A stretch of DNA of 64,000 bases from Ktedonobacter robiniae. GTDB lineage: Bacteria > Chloroflexota > Ktedonobacteria > Ktedonobacterales > Ktedonobacteraceae. The notes below the pieces were generated by a model that was given only the letters and a program-made list of their open reading frames with translations, did not search any database and was not told where the DNA came from. A program made the translations under genes and the position numbers. The stretch covers positions 1-64,000 of the forward strand of contig NZ_BNJG01000007.1 in NCBI RefSeq assembly GCF_016587375.1. The letters run 5' to 3'. Of this stretch, positions 16,518-25,391 are shown piece after piece (position 1 is the first letter of the stretch; the number at the start of each line of letters is the position of its first letter).

Positions 16518-18422
16518 TCAACTGCTCAGGCATCCCTCATTGAGAGGAAGGGTCACCGTAAAGGTCGAGCCTTTCCCAACGGCGCTGTCCACCGTGATGG
16601 TTCCCCCTTGATGTTTGACGATTTCGGCCACAATATAGAGCCCCATGCCCAGGCCCGGAATTGCTTTCCGCTTGGGATCAGTGACCCGATAGGACCGCTC
16701 AAAAATTTTGTCGCGCAGTTCTCGCGGGATGCCCAGGCCATGATCGCGGACGCGGATCGTGACCGCATCGTCGGAGGCGGAGAGATCCATCTCAACGGTC
16801 TGGGCATCGGGCGAATACTTGATGGCATTGCTGAGCAGGTTGGTGAAGACCTGTCCCAGCCGGTCTCGATCCCCGATCAGGCTGGTCTGCACGCTCCTGC
16901 GGACCAGGATGGTATGGCTGGGATGGAGGTGGTGGATGGTGGCGGTGACCTCCCGCAACACCTCGTCGAGGTCCACCCGCTCCCGCCGATACTCGAGGCT
17001 CCCTGCCTGCATCCTGGAGACATCCAGTAACACTGCGATCAGGCGTTCCAGTTGCTTGACGGGACCCTCCACCCGGGCAAGCGCGGTGGCCGCCTCGGGC
17101 TGGGAGTGCTTTTCGAGTTGTTTGCGCACCAGTTGGATCTGCATCTTCAAGGCGGTGAGCGGGTTTCTCAGTTCATGGCTGGCCATGCTGATAAAGTCAT
17201 CCTTGCGTTGTTCTAGTTCCTTGCGCGCCGAATTATCCAGCAGAAAGACGACCATCTGGCGCGGCTGCTCCTGGAAGATAACGCCTCCCACCAACACGGG
17301 CAGACGACTGCCATCTTGACATACCAGTTCGGTCTCAAAGGGCGCGTGCTGTCCGCGTGCGGTGAGCTCCTGGATCGAGCGCTCGAAGAGCGGCGCTTGT
17401 TCTGGGGAAGTGATCTTCACCCGGTTCAACGTTCTGCTCTGCACCTCTTCTCGGGTATAACCGGTCATGCGAAGAAACGCCTCATTGGCGTCAGCGAGCA
17501 CTTCTCCTTCCATCTCGACAGAAGTAATCCCGATAATATTGGATTCGATCAGGACGCGGATACGCTCCTGACTCTGGCGTAAGGCTTCCTCCGTTCGTTT
17601 CTGATTCTCAATATCGGTGGCGGTGCCAAACCACTTGACGATTTGGCCTCCTTCATCACGTACCGGTATCCCGCGAGTTAAGAACCAGCGATACTCGCCC
17701 GTTTGTCCATCCTTGAGGCGATATTCGATCTCATAGGGTTCACCCGAGGCGCACGCATGATGCCAGATCTTCAGGGTGCGCTGAGAATCGTCAGGGTGTA
17801 AAAACTGACTCCATCTATGACCCAATGCTTGTGCGGGGGAGGAACCACTATAGTCATACCACCGTTGATTCCAGTACTCAACCCAGCCATCTGGTGACGT
17901 CGTCCACACCAGCTGTGGCACCGTTTCAGCCAGCACACGCAAGTTCTCCCGGCTTTCTTTGAGCTGCTGCTCCGCTCGTTTCTGGTCTTCGATATCGGTG
18001 CTGGTGCCAAACCACTTGACGATGTGACCGCCTTCATCGCGCATCGGCATGGCGCGCGTTAAGAACCAGCGATACGCTCCATTCTGGCCATTTCTGAGAC
18101 GCTCTTCGCGCTCATACATGGTTCCCGTGTCCAGGGCATGCTGCCATTGGGCTCGGGTGCCTTCCTGATCATCAGGGTGGATGAACTGGAGATGGTCCCA
18201 TCTCTGTCTCTGTTCAGGCGCGAACCCGGTGCAGTCACGCCAGCGCTGGTTCGTGTACTCATGCAAGCCGTCTGGTTGGGCTGTCCACATGAGTTGTGGT
18301 ACTGTCTCGGCAAGGAGACGAAAGTTCTCCTCGCTGGCTTTGAGTTGCTGCTCAGCTCGCTTCTGCGCAGCAATATGCTTGATGAGCGCCTTCCAGAGTG
18401 GAAGAGTGAGATGCCTGACCAT
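16518..18422 (-). CDS. Multi-PAS sensor histidine kinase
   Basis: About 634 residues from the ATG at 18422 (AAAGGGA upstream); the frame is open to 18551. Numbering from 18551, three PAS domains lie at about 73-190, 197-318 and 325-445. The first two carry PAC motifs (YRWFLTRAMPMRDEGG, YRWFLTRGIPVRDEGG) and are recent duplicates. HisKA has His459 in SMASHELRNP. HATPase follows with the N box near 575, DHGLGIP at 603-609 and GLGMGLYI at 633-640. There is no transmembrane segment, so it is a soluble sensor. No response regulator is adjacent, so it is an orphan. The PAS ligand is unknown. Confidence 0.9.
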   Translation of the reverse strand: MVRHLTLPLWKALIKHIAAQKRAEQQLKASEENFRLLAETVPQLMWTAQPDGLHEYTNQRWRDCTGFAPEQRQRWDHLQFIHPDDQEGTRAQWQHALDTGTMYEREERLRNGQNGAYRWFLTRAMPMRDEGGHIVKWFGTSTDIEDQKRAEQQLKESRENLRVLAETVPQLVWTTSPDGWVEYWNQRWYDYSGSSPAQALGHRWSQFLHPDDSQRTLKIWHHACASGEPYEIEYRLKDGQTGEYRWFLTRGIPVRDEGGQIVKWFGTATDIENQKRTEEALRQSQERIRVLIESNIIGITSVEMEGEVLADANEAFLRMTGYTREEVQSRTLNRVKITSPEQAPLFERSIQELTARGQHAPFETELVCQDGSRLPVLVGGVIFQEQPRQMVVFLLDNSARKELEQRKDDFISMASHELRNPLTALKMQIQLVRKQLEKHSQPEAATALARVEGPVKQLERLIAVLLDVSRMQAGSLEYRRERVDLDEVLREVTATIHHLHPSHTILVRRSVQTSLIGDRDRLGQVFTNLLSNAIKYSPDAQTVEMDLSASDDAVTIRVRDHGLGIPRELRDKIFERSYRVTDPKRKAIPGLGMGLYIVAEIVKHQGGTITVDSAVGKGSTFTVTLPLNEGCLSS

Positions 18423-18589
18423 GCAGTAGCTATCCCTTTCATATGGTCCCATCCCTGGAAGGAAGTTGCTTCCCTGCTCCGATATCTCGAAACAGAATTG
18501 ATAGATGTGAGAAGACGCGAACACCCTTCCTCGCAAACACAGGCGGTTCATTTGACGATCTACCGGAGGTATTGAGTTGAAACCTCATC

Positions 18590-18688
18590 GCTGACCTTTG
18601 CAGGAAGCATACTCTAGAAAGAGAGTCCCTTCAAGAGTCATTTTTGCAAATTTCATGGTATCATTTGCTGGAGGCTTCCTTTTCAAGC
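18590..18688 (+). promoter_or_regulatory. MocR upstream element, copy A
   Basis: Almost identical to the sequence before the complete MocR gene (27509-27606). It contains GGAAGCATACTCTAGAAAGA and TCATTTTTGCAAATTTCATG. It leads into only 33 codons of MocR-like sequence before homology stops at a junction with the LysR gene. Confidence 0.8.
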
Positions 18689-18814
18689 ATGGCAAAAAAA
18701 CGACACGCACTTCACAACACAGCAGATCTTGCCCTCAATCGCACCTTCACGATGCCATTGCATCGCCAGTTGTATGATCGACTACGTCATGTCAGGGAGA
18801 GGCGAGCAAAATAA
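18689..18814 (+). pseudogene. MocR regulator, N-terminal fragment
   Basis: 41 codons. The first 33 (MAKKRHALHNTADLALNRTF, MPLHRQLYDRLRH) match the N terminus of the full MocR protein at 27607. At 18790 the homology ends abruptly and the frame runs into the antisense of the LysR gene end before a TAA. More than 90% of the gene is missing, so this is a recombination remnant. Confidence 0.85.
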
Positions 18815-19683
18815 TCGATGACAAATTGGCGGAATTGCTGTGCAGCCATCGAGAGGCGACGATCGGTCAGCCAGGAGAGTCCGATCGTACGCTGACACTT
18901 CGGCTCTGAAATCGGTATTTGTATGACGGCTGGATCGACTGTTCCGCGCCAGGAAATCGCCGCCCCAAAAGCGATTCCTTGCTCCGCTCTGATCAATCCT
19001 CTGATTGTGGATGGGTCGTCACTTTCAAAAACTATCCTGGGACGAAAGCCAGCCTGTTGGCAGAAACTATCGGTCAGCTCGCGCCAGCTGTGCCCTGGCT
19101 TCATGCTGATAAAGGCTTCTTGGGCAGCCTCCTGCAGACGAATTTGGGAGCGCCGGGCCAACAGGTGAATCGAGGGAAAAGCAAGCCAAATATCCTCGGT
19201 CAGCAGGGAAATGCTGGTGATACCCGGCTGTTGGAGTGGAGGAGAGGAGATACACAGATCACACGTTCCCCTGGCAAGTTGCTGCACCAGACTGGTGACG
19301 GCATTGTGATGCCCCGAGAGCAGAAAATGAACTCCCGGGTGATCTTTGCGAAAGGCGCTGAGCAGGTCTGGAAGCAGGTGGGTTGCCGCATCCATCGCGA
19401 GCCCAACCTGCCCTTGCCTGCCATTCGCGAGATCGCTGAGGTCACACCTGCCCTGCTCAAGTTCCTCGAAGATCCGCTCAACGCGCTGGACATAAGCCCG
19501 ACCGAAGTGATTCAGGTGAATGTTTCGTCCCAGACGATCAAATAAAGGTACGCCCAACTCCTCCTCCAGGCGAGCAATGGTCTGGCTGAGAGGTGGTTGG
19601 GCAATCCCCAACTCTTCCGCTGCGCGGGTCATGTGCTCCAATCGTGCAACTGCCAGGAAATATTTGAGCTGCAAGAGTTCCAC
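18787..19683 (-). CDS. LysR-family transcriptional regulator
   Basis: 298 residues with the standard architecture. The winged HTH is at 1-60 (MELLQLKYFLAVARLEHMTR, LGIAQPPLSQTIARLEEELG), followed by a periplasmic-binding-protein-like effector domain. It lies divergent from the FUSC gene. The AT-rich spacer contains an interrupted inverted repeat, so it likely controls that gene and itself. The ligand is unknown; aromatic acids are plausible given the neighbour. The last codons abut the MocR fragment junction, so the C terminus could have been slightly altered. Confidence 0.88.
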   Translation of the reverse strand: MELLQLKYFLAVARLEHMTRAAEELGIAQPPLSQTIARLEEELGVPLFDRLGRNIHLNHFGRAYVQRVERIFEELEQGRCDLSDLANGRQGQVGLAMDAATHLLPDLLSAFRKDHPGVHFLLSGHHNAVTSLVQQLARGTCDLCISSPPLQQPGITSISLLTEDIWLAFPSIHLLARRSQIRLQEAAQEAFISMKPGHSWRELTDSFCQQAGFRPRIVFESDDPSTIRGLIRAEQGIAFGAAISWRGTVDPAVIQIPISEPKCQRTIGLSWLTDRRLSMAAQQFRQFVIDYFARLSLT

Positions 19684-19700
19684 CGTTTCTCTCCTTTTTT

Positions 19701-19749
19701 ATACCATTCAACATATTATATATATATTATACTATATATTGGACGGTAT
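19701..19749. promoter_or_regulatory. Putative LysR operator / divergent promoter region
   Basis: ATACCATTCAAC at 19701 and ATTGGACGGTAT at 19738 form an imperfect inverted repeat (ATACC-CAA outer match) around a very AT-rich centre. Its position between the LysR and FUSC genes fits a LysR binding site overlapping the promoters. Confidence 0.45.
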
Positions 19750-19929
19750 TAAAACGCGATGGTATAGTTTTCTCAAGAGAAACAAACGATGCATTGTGAA
19801 GGGAACATGTTTAATCTCGTGCTCCTGGTTCTATTGAAAGAGGCATATGAATAAATACTATTGCATAACTCCGCTTGTGATTTATGACGGCCTGTGTGAT
19901 CTCAAGCCTGCGGAGCTGTAACCTATAAA

Positions 19930-22251
19930 GTGCGCCTGAAAGTGATGATAAATCCTATGCTCTTCTCCTTCTTACAGCCAAATATTGATCGTGCACGGAA
20001 CGCGACCCATGCACATATTCGCACCATGATCACCCTTGATACCGCTGCCTGGCAGAACGGCGTGCGCATGGCTATTATCAGCGTGGCACCCATTCTCATT
20101 GGCGTGCTCACTGCTCATCTCGCGTTGAGCGTTATGGCCTTCCTTGGCGCGCTCGGCGTCGCTTTCGCGGATGTGGGTGGGGAGTATCAGAACCGTGCCC
20201 TATCCATGTTCAGCGCAACTGTCTTCATGACCGTTACGGTCCTGGTTGCGACGATCACGGGAGCTAATCCCTGGCTGGTGACGCTCCTCATGTTCGCCTG
20301 GGCCTTTTTCGGGAGCATGGCCGGTCTCTATGGCCATCTGGCTGGTAAAGTCGGCTTCTCCACCATTTTCGTCTTCATTCTCGTTATGGGCCAGCCCGCG
20401 AGCATCGGTGTGGCCTGGATGCGTATGCTTGCCGTCATCATTGGCGCTGCCTGGTCTTTGGCAATCTCTCTCTGGCTCTGGCCTTTCCGCCCCTTTCTCC
20501 CCGCACGCCAGGCGGTGAGCGGATACTATCAGGCGGTGAGTGCTCTGTTACGTAAGGCCTGCCATATAGAACTGGAGCAGCATTGGAATGAGGAGGTCAA
20601 GCAGGAACGGGCACGCTTGCAGAGGGCCCACGATAAGGCTCACCAGATCGTTGCGGGCCAGCGCTCTCAACGCTCGGACGCTCATCCTTTCCATTCCCTT
20701 CTGTTGATGCTCGTCCTCCAGGCCGATTCTCTCATGGAAGCCGTGATTGCCCTCGTCGAAGAGCTGGCGGTGGCGCGCACGCAGAACTATCATCAAGACG
20801 AGCAGTCAGCATTTGTAATGGAAGAGTGTGCGGCGCTCCTTGAACAACTGGCGTACGCTATCGCAGGCAAGAAACAGGGTCTCCGGCTAGAAACCCTGGA
20901 GCACTCTCTGTATGCCATCGAAACGCAGGAGTATGTCCTGCGCGCTTCACTTCCACAACTGAAGAAAGAGTATTACACGCTCGCCAACACGCGCATGCTG
21001 AAGATCCAACCCGAGCACCAGCACTCATTAATCCATGACTGGCTCTCATTACGTCTCGTCAACACGCGCAATCTGGCAAATCTGCTCAAACGTATGAGCG
21101 AGCTTACCCGCGAGGCGCGCGATCTTCTCACGCAATCGGACGGCCAGGAGATCTTGCAGGAAATGCTTCAGGCCGAGGCAACAAGCAAAGGCAAATTCTC
21201 CTGGAAGGCGCTCTATGCCGTTGTGCGGGAACGTGTCTCGCTCTTCAAAGACAACCTGACACTGCGCTCGTTTACCTTACGTCATGCCCTGCGCCTGGCG
21301 ACTATCTCAGCCGTTGCAGTGGCAATCGCCAAACTGCTGCACATCCCCGATGGTAGTTGGATCGCTTTGAACATCCTCTTTATCCTGAGGCCTGATTATG
21401 GCGCGACGCGCGAGCAAACAGTTCAAAGGATTCTAGGAACCATCATTGGCGCAATCCTGGGGATGCTGCTGATAACCGTCCTGCACATAAATTTTCTCAT
21501 TTTTCCAGTGATGATCGTCATGTCTTTCTTCTGCTTTGCGTACCAGGAGAAAAATAATACCCTCTTCATTCTGTTTTTCACGACCTTCATTATCATAATG
21601 CTCGACTTGATTATGCCGGGAAACGGGCTGGTGCCCTTCATCCGCATCGCCACAACTCTGGCTGGTGGCAGTATGGGCATCCTGGCTGGCTATCTCTTCT
21701 GGCCTCTGTGGGAGCGTGAGCGTCTTCCCCAGCAAATGGGACGCACCATCCTGGCCAACCGGGCATACATTGCCAGCGTTCTCGCGGCCTTTATAGCTGA
21801 CAGCGACAAGAAGGCCGCGCTGGAAGCGGTGCGGCGGGCAAGCAAAGACGCGCACGTGCAGAACGTGAACGCGGCGGCGGCTTTCCAGCGCCTGCTGAAC
21901 GAACAAAGGGCCAGTGAGAATGAAATTGAGCGCTTCCACATACTCGTCACGTATAACCAGCGTATCTGTGATAATGCCACCGCGCTCGCGGCTCACATTT
22001 CGACCCGGCCCGAGCATGACAAGTTTCATCAACTCGAGCGTTTTAGCCAGCAGATGAAGTGGATGCTGCTCGACGTAGAGGAAGCAGCCCGTACCGGGCA
22101 ACGCATTGGCGTCAATTCTCCATTCAAGGGGATGCTGCGCGATGTGCTAGCCTCACTCCAATATCTGCTTGCTACTTACCCGGCAAACATAGCCGAACAA
22201 CAGGAGGGAAAGGGAGAGATGGCGCGACGCGCATATAGCATGTGTGAATAG
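19930..22251 (+). CDS. FUSC-family membrane protein (aromatic acid exporter-like)
   Basis: About 773 residues in two halves. Each half has a cluster of membrane helices (near 45-190 and 465-600) followed by a soluble helical region. The second cluster, HALRLATISAVAVAIAKLL with SWIALNILFILRPDYGAT, is the FUSC core found in p-hydroxybenzoate and fusaric acid efflux proteins. It probably exports organic acids or toxic aromatics. The GTG at 19930 gives the longest frame; ATGs at 19945 and 19957 are equally credible. A divergent LysR gene suggests ligand-induced expression. Confidence 0.8.
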   Translation: MRLKVMINPMLFSFLQPNIDRARNATHAHIRTMITLDTAAWQNGVRMAIISVAPILIGVLTAHLALSVMAFLGALGVAFADVGGEYQNRALSMFSATVFMTVTVLVATITGANPWLVTLLMFAWAFFGSMAGLYGHLAGKVGFSTIFVFILVMGQPASIGVAWMRMLAVIIGAAWSLAISLWLWPFRPFLPARQAVSGYYQAVSALLRKACHIELEQHWNEEVKQERARLQRAHDKAHQIVAGQRSQRSDAHPFHSLLLMLVLQADSLMEAVIALVEELAVARTQNYHQDEQSAFVMEECAALLEQLAYAIAGKKQGLRLETLEHSLYAIETQEYVLRASLPQLKKEYYTLANTRMLKIQPEHQHSLIHDWLSLRLVNTRNLANLLKRMSELTREARDLLTQSDGQEILQEMLQAEATSKGKFSWKALYAVVRERVSLFKDNLTLRSFTLRHALRLATISAVAVAIAKLLHIPDGSWIALNILFILRPDYGATREQTVQRILGTIIGAILGMLLITVLHINFLIFPVMIVMSFFCFAYQEKNNTLFILFFTTFIIIMLDLIMPGNGLVPFIRIATTLAGGSMGILAGYLFWPLWERERLPQQMGRTILANRAYIASVLAAFIADSDKKAALEAVRRASKDAHVQNVNAAAAFQRLLNEQRASENEIERFHILVTYNQRICDNATALAAHISTRPEHDKFHQLERFSQQMKWMLLDVEEAARTGQRIGVNSPFKGMLRDVLASLQYLLATYPANIAEQQEGKGEMARRAYSMCE

Positions 22252-22406
22252 CAATTTCGCGCTGAATCACTCTCTCTTCTTTCTATTGCTTTTGCTTATC
22301 TCATCAAAGAAGGCAGATCGCTGAGGGAGCGCGTGGGGCAGGAGGCCGACCCAGCGGCCGCGGGCGTCTCTGTGTGAACTTCGGCAGCGTCGCCGTCGCT
22401 GGGATC

Positions 22407-23285
22407 CTAGAGTGTGGAAGTTGCGGTGCGGTAGAACTCGGCTGCGGTGACGGTGGCAGGGACGCCGAGTTCGGCGGCGACCGCGGTGATCGCGGTGGCG
22501 CCGACGGTGAGGTCGGCTTGGCCGTCGGTGGTGAAATACGGTGCGATGAACGTCTCGTAGTGGGCTCGGGCTTCGTCTGCGGTGTGTCGGCCGAGGAACG
22601 TCTGGATGTGCCGCACCGTGGTGTTGGGTTCGTTGTGGATCACCTGCAAGGCGCGCCGGTGGGCTCGTACGACGGCCTGGACCGCGGGGTCGTCCGGGTG
22701 GATGTAGGTGGGGTCGACGGCCACGCCTACGGTGGGGATCTGGAAGTAGTCGCCGACCCAGGCCAGCACCTGCCAGCCGTGCTCGGCGGCTATCGCCTCC
22801 GGTGCCATGGTGCTGCCAACCAGGGCGGCGTCGATCCTGCCGTCGTGCAGCCAGCGCAGGTCCATGCCGTAGTCGCCGGGCGGGCGGACGATAGTCTGGA
22901 TGTCGCGGTCCGGGTCGAGGCCGATCTGGCGCAGCACGATCCGGGCGAAGCACCCAGGTGCAGTGTTGGGGGCATGTACCGCCAGCCGTCGGCCGGCCAG
23001 GTCAGCCAGGGAGGTCAGGCCGGGGCGGGCGAGGAACCAGAACAGAGGGTGGTGGGTGTTGACATTAAGTGCAACCCAGGGGATGCCATTGGCCAGTCGG
23101 GACAGCAGTGCCCGGCCAAGCCCGATGGTGGCGCCGTGGCGCAGCCGCTCCTCGTCCCAGGAGCAGCCGTCGCGCAGTGCGACGTGGACGCCCTCGTCGG
23201 CGTAGTAGCCCTGCTGGTCGGCGATGTAGGCGACCAGTTCCTCGTGCAGGCCCCGCCCGACGTAGGCAATATCGATCGTGTACAT
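22407..23285 (-). CDS. NMT1/ThiY-type substrate-binding-like protein without signal peptide
   Basis: About 292 residues. The fold is that of NMT1/THI5-like or SsuA-like binding proteins: a start with IDIAYVGRGLHEELVAYIAD, the LADLAGRRLAVHAPNT domain hinge, and DAALVGSTMAPEAIAAEHGW. The protein starts directly at the mature domain, with no signal peptide or lipobox, and no ABC permease or ATPase is adjacent. It may thus be a cytosolic ligand-binding or enzymatic relative. AAAGGGA lies 7 bases before the ATG at 23285. Its very GC-rich codons differ from the flanking genome. Confidence 0.65.
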   Translation of the reverse strand: MYTIDIAYVGRGLHEELVAYIADQQGYYADEGVHVALRDGCSWDEERLRHGATIGLGRALLSRLANGIPWVALNVNTHHPLFWFLARPGLTSLADLAGRRLAVHAPNTAPGCFARIVLRQIGLDPDRDIQTIVRPPGDYGMDLRWLHDGRIDAALVGSTMAPEAIAAEHGWQVLAWVGDYFQIPTVGVAVDPTYIHPDDPAVQAVVRAHRRALQVIHNEPNTTVRHIQTFLGRHTADEARAHYETFIAPYFTTDGQADLTVGATAITAVAAELGVPATVTAAEFYRTATSTL

Positions 23286-23415
23286 GAACATTTCCCTTTC
23301 TCGTGTCACCGCCATGCGCCCGCGCGTGCCGCAGGCCCGGCTGCTGCGGCCCATGGTGCTGAGGTGACGGTATGCCGGATGCGGTCCGGCCCCGTGTGCG
23401 GAGGACAGCGGGGCG

Positions 23416-24174
23416 TCAGTACATGGACATCCCGCCGTTGACCGCAGCCGTAGTGCCGGTCATGAAGGCATTGTCCTCGCTGGCGTAGAAGGCGACCGCT
23501 TGAGCGACGTCGCCCGGGTGTGCCAGGCGGCCCAGGGGAGTAGCAGCCACCTGCCGCTGCTTGTGCTCCTCGTCGAACACATCCGCCGCCATGCGGGTGT
23601 CCTCCACCGGGCCGGGCTCGACGACGTTGACCGTGATGCCCCGCGGGCCCAGTTCCTGGGCGAGGTACCGGGCGAACTGCGCCAGTGCGGCCTTGGCCGT
23701 GCCCAGTGCGATCATGCCCTCTCGGGGCTGGCGGCTGAGACCGGTACCGAGATAGATGATGCGTCCCCAGCTCTGTTCGGTCATGGCGGGCAGGACGGCT
23801 TTGGTGACCGCGAACGCGGCACGCATCTCGTCGTCGAGCTTGTCGCCCAGTTCTTCCCACGTCATGTCCTGGAACGGCTTGATCACATACGGGGTGAGTG
23901 CGTTGTGCACGAGCACGTCGATGCCGCCCCATGCCGCCTGGACCTGCTTGATCATGCTCTCGACCGCCGCTGCCTCGCGCACGTCGGCCTGCACGGCCAT
24001 GGCCTGGCCGCCCGCGGCTTTGATGCTGGCCACGACCTCCTCGGCTGCCGTGCCGTTGCGGAGGTAGTTGACCACCACGCGCATCCCTCGCGCAGCCAGA
24101 AGGCGCGCGATGGCCGCACCGATTCCGCTGCTGGCCCCTGTCACCAATGCCACCCTGCCTGTTGTCCCAGTCAC
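23416..24174 (-). CDS. SDR-family oxidoreductase with altered active site
   Basis: 252 residues of FabG-like size. TGASSGIG at about 13-20 binds NAD(P). The usual NNAG is HNAL, and the YxxxK catalytic motif reads LGTAK, so the catalytic Tyr is Leu while Lys is kept. GPRGITVNVVEPG and the C-terminal MTGTTAAVNGGMSMY are standard. It may be catalytically changed or inactive. The GTG start overlaps the TGA stop of the upstream gene (24171-24174), so the two are translationally coupled. It belongs to the GC-rich segment. Confidence 0.8.
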   Translation of the reverse strand: MTGTTGRVALVTGASSGIGAAIARLLAARGMRVVVNYLRNGTAAEEVVASIKAAGGQAMAVQADVREAAAVESMIKQVQAAWGGIDVLVHNALTPYVIKPFQDMTWEELGDKLDDEMRAAFAVTKAVLPAMTEQSWGRIIYLGTGLSRQPREGMIALGTAKAALAQFARYLAQELGPRGITVNVVEPGPVEDTRMAADVFDEEHKQRQVAATPLGRLAHPGDVAQAVAFYASEDNAFMTGTTAAVNGGMSMY

Positions 24175-24411
24175 GGGCCCACCTCCTGCTCATCATCGCG
24201 GGCCGTCGGCATGACCACCCGGAGTTGTTCACCGTCGATGCCGGGATGTGCTGAGCGGATCGCCCCGTAAGGCACGGTGTCGACGGTCGCCCGCAGCAGA
24301 TCGGTCGCGGCCCAGTCGAGTTCGCGCGGCAACTGCGAGGTGAGCAGCCGCTCCAACGCGCCGCAGGTGATCTCACTCAGTAGTTCAGGCGGCGCCGGCA
24401 GCAGTCCAATA
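24171..24411 (-). pseudogene. C-terminal fragment of an unidentified (possibly TetR-type) gene
   Basis: About 80 GC-rich codons (LLSEITCGALERLLTSQLPR, LLRATVDTVPYGAIRSAHPG) end at a TGA that overlaps the SDR start. Reading upstream, the GC-rich composition and sensible protein stop at about 24411, where AT-richer sequence begins. The helical pattern could be the ligand domain of a TetR-like regulator, but I cannot establish this. The 5' part was lost when the segment was joined here. Confidence 0.5.
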
Positions 24412-24420
24412 CATCTCACT

Positions 24421-24617
24421 TTAGGCTCCATTCTTTTGGTAAGGGGTGAGACAAAGAGGATCGAGCAAATCGACAAAATCGAGAAAGCTTTCATCAGGCT
24501 CAAAGGGTTTGGGAGGAGGCTGAGCTCGCTTCTTCGCTTGGTACTTGTTGGGCGCTGGCTTGACCTCAATGAAATTGACATACCATATTTTTTTCTGTAA
24601 GTCAATAGTTTGTGATA
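24421..24617 (-). pseudogene. Unidentified protein C terminus
   Basis: An open frame without a start codon reads IWYVNFIEVKPAPNKYQAKK, then a Pro-rich stretch, then FLDFVDLLDPLCLTPYQKNG and a stop. It has convincing protein-like composition but no N terminus. It directly abuts the right edge of the GC-rich segment, suggesting it is the interrupted 3' end of a resident gene or element. I do not recognise the family. Confidence 0.35.
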
Positions 24618-24685
24618 TTCAAGTTGAAAAGCTTATATCTGTAAATCCCAGTATTCTGATATTGGAAATACAACAATTATAAGGA

Positions 24686-25260
24686 GATTTGAAACATGCC
24701 ACGCAGATAAATAGCATTCGTCTTCAATTGCTGAGGCAGGTTCAGGCAGAGGAAACGTGGGGATTTGTGACAAAAGAACGCTGTCAGTTGGCAGGCTTGC
24801 CAAAGGAGCATTGCTTTGATGCTGTGTGATTGCCACACGAGGTACAATGCCCACTTTTCAGACAACGGTCGTCCTCAAGAAGCGATGCGTCGCCGATGGA
24901 GATTATCAGCAAACCCAAGGACGACATAGCGAACAACGAATTACCACTGGCAAGATTGGCGGTTTTCGGAAGTTTGATACGGTGCGTTATCAGGGGCAAG
25001 AGTACTTCATTAAAGGCCGAATGTCTACTGGCTATGCAATTCTGATGGGCATTGATGGAAACAAGATCAATATCAAGCCAATTCCGAAGTTTGAGAAGAT
25101 GAACAGAGTAAGTGCACGATTTGCATGGATTATGAGGCAACAACCCATGCCAAGTATCTCATCCTCGACACACCAATCACTAGAAATCTACTCCCGGCTT
25201 TCACTGGCAGACGCTCAACCCTCATACAATCAAGCTATGGAGCGCTTCCCTATTCAGTAG
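24686..25260 (+). pseudogene. iscB: IscB-like RNA-guided nuclease, C-terminal remnant
   Basis: The first frame (24695-24826) encodes HATQINSIRLQLLRQ, then TWGFVTKERCQLAGLPKEHC and FDA. This matches the RuvC-III region of IscB, the transposon-encoded relative and probable ancestor of Cas9, where LPK-H-x-x-DA carries the last catalytic Asp. After a one-base frameshift near 24821-24828 (GCTGTGTGAT) the protein continues VIATRG, then GKIGGFRKFDTVRYQGQEYF and GRMSTGYAILMGIDGNKI, the IscB C-terminal domain. The RuvC-I/II, bridge helix and HNH parts and any upstream omega RNA are absent, so the gene is dead. Confidence 0.75.
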
Positions 25261-25391
25261 CTTAATGTCCCACCGGGCCGAAAAAAGACACATCTCCGCA
25301 ATGTGGCCCTCAGTCGCTCCTACGAAGCCAGTCACCGGAAGCATGCGGGCACCCGCAGAGCATTGTCGTGTGCTCTCTCGATCCGCAAGAG

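Larger units (their letters stand above)
22320..24411. other. GC-rich foreign segment
   Basis: Base composition changes sharply to very GC-rich near 22320 and drops back near 24411. Within it, codons end overwhelmingly in G or C, as in Actinobacteria. It carries a binding-protein-like gene, an SDR gene and the 3' part of a third gene, all on the minus strand. The third gene is cut at the right edge. No integrase, tRNA or direct repeat was seen at the edges. Confidence 0.7.

Noticed and set aside
22267..22953. Long Arg/Pro-rich minus-strand ORF in the GC-rich segment
   Set aside because: It is a shadow frame of the binding-protein-like gene; GC-rich DNA lacks stops and the composition is not protein-like.
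23306..24376. 356-codon minus-strand ORF overlapping the SDR
   Set aside because: Same cause: an out-of-frame reading of the SDR gene with Arg/Gly/His bias.
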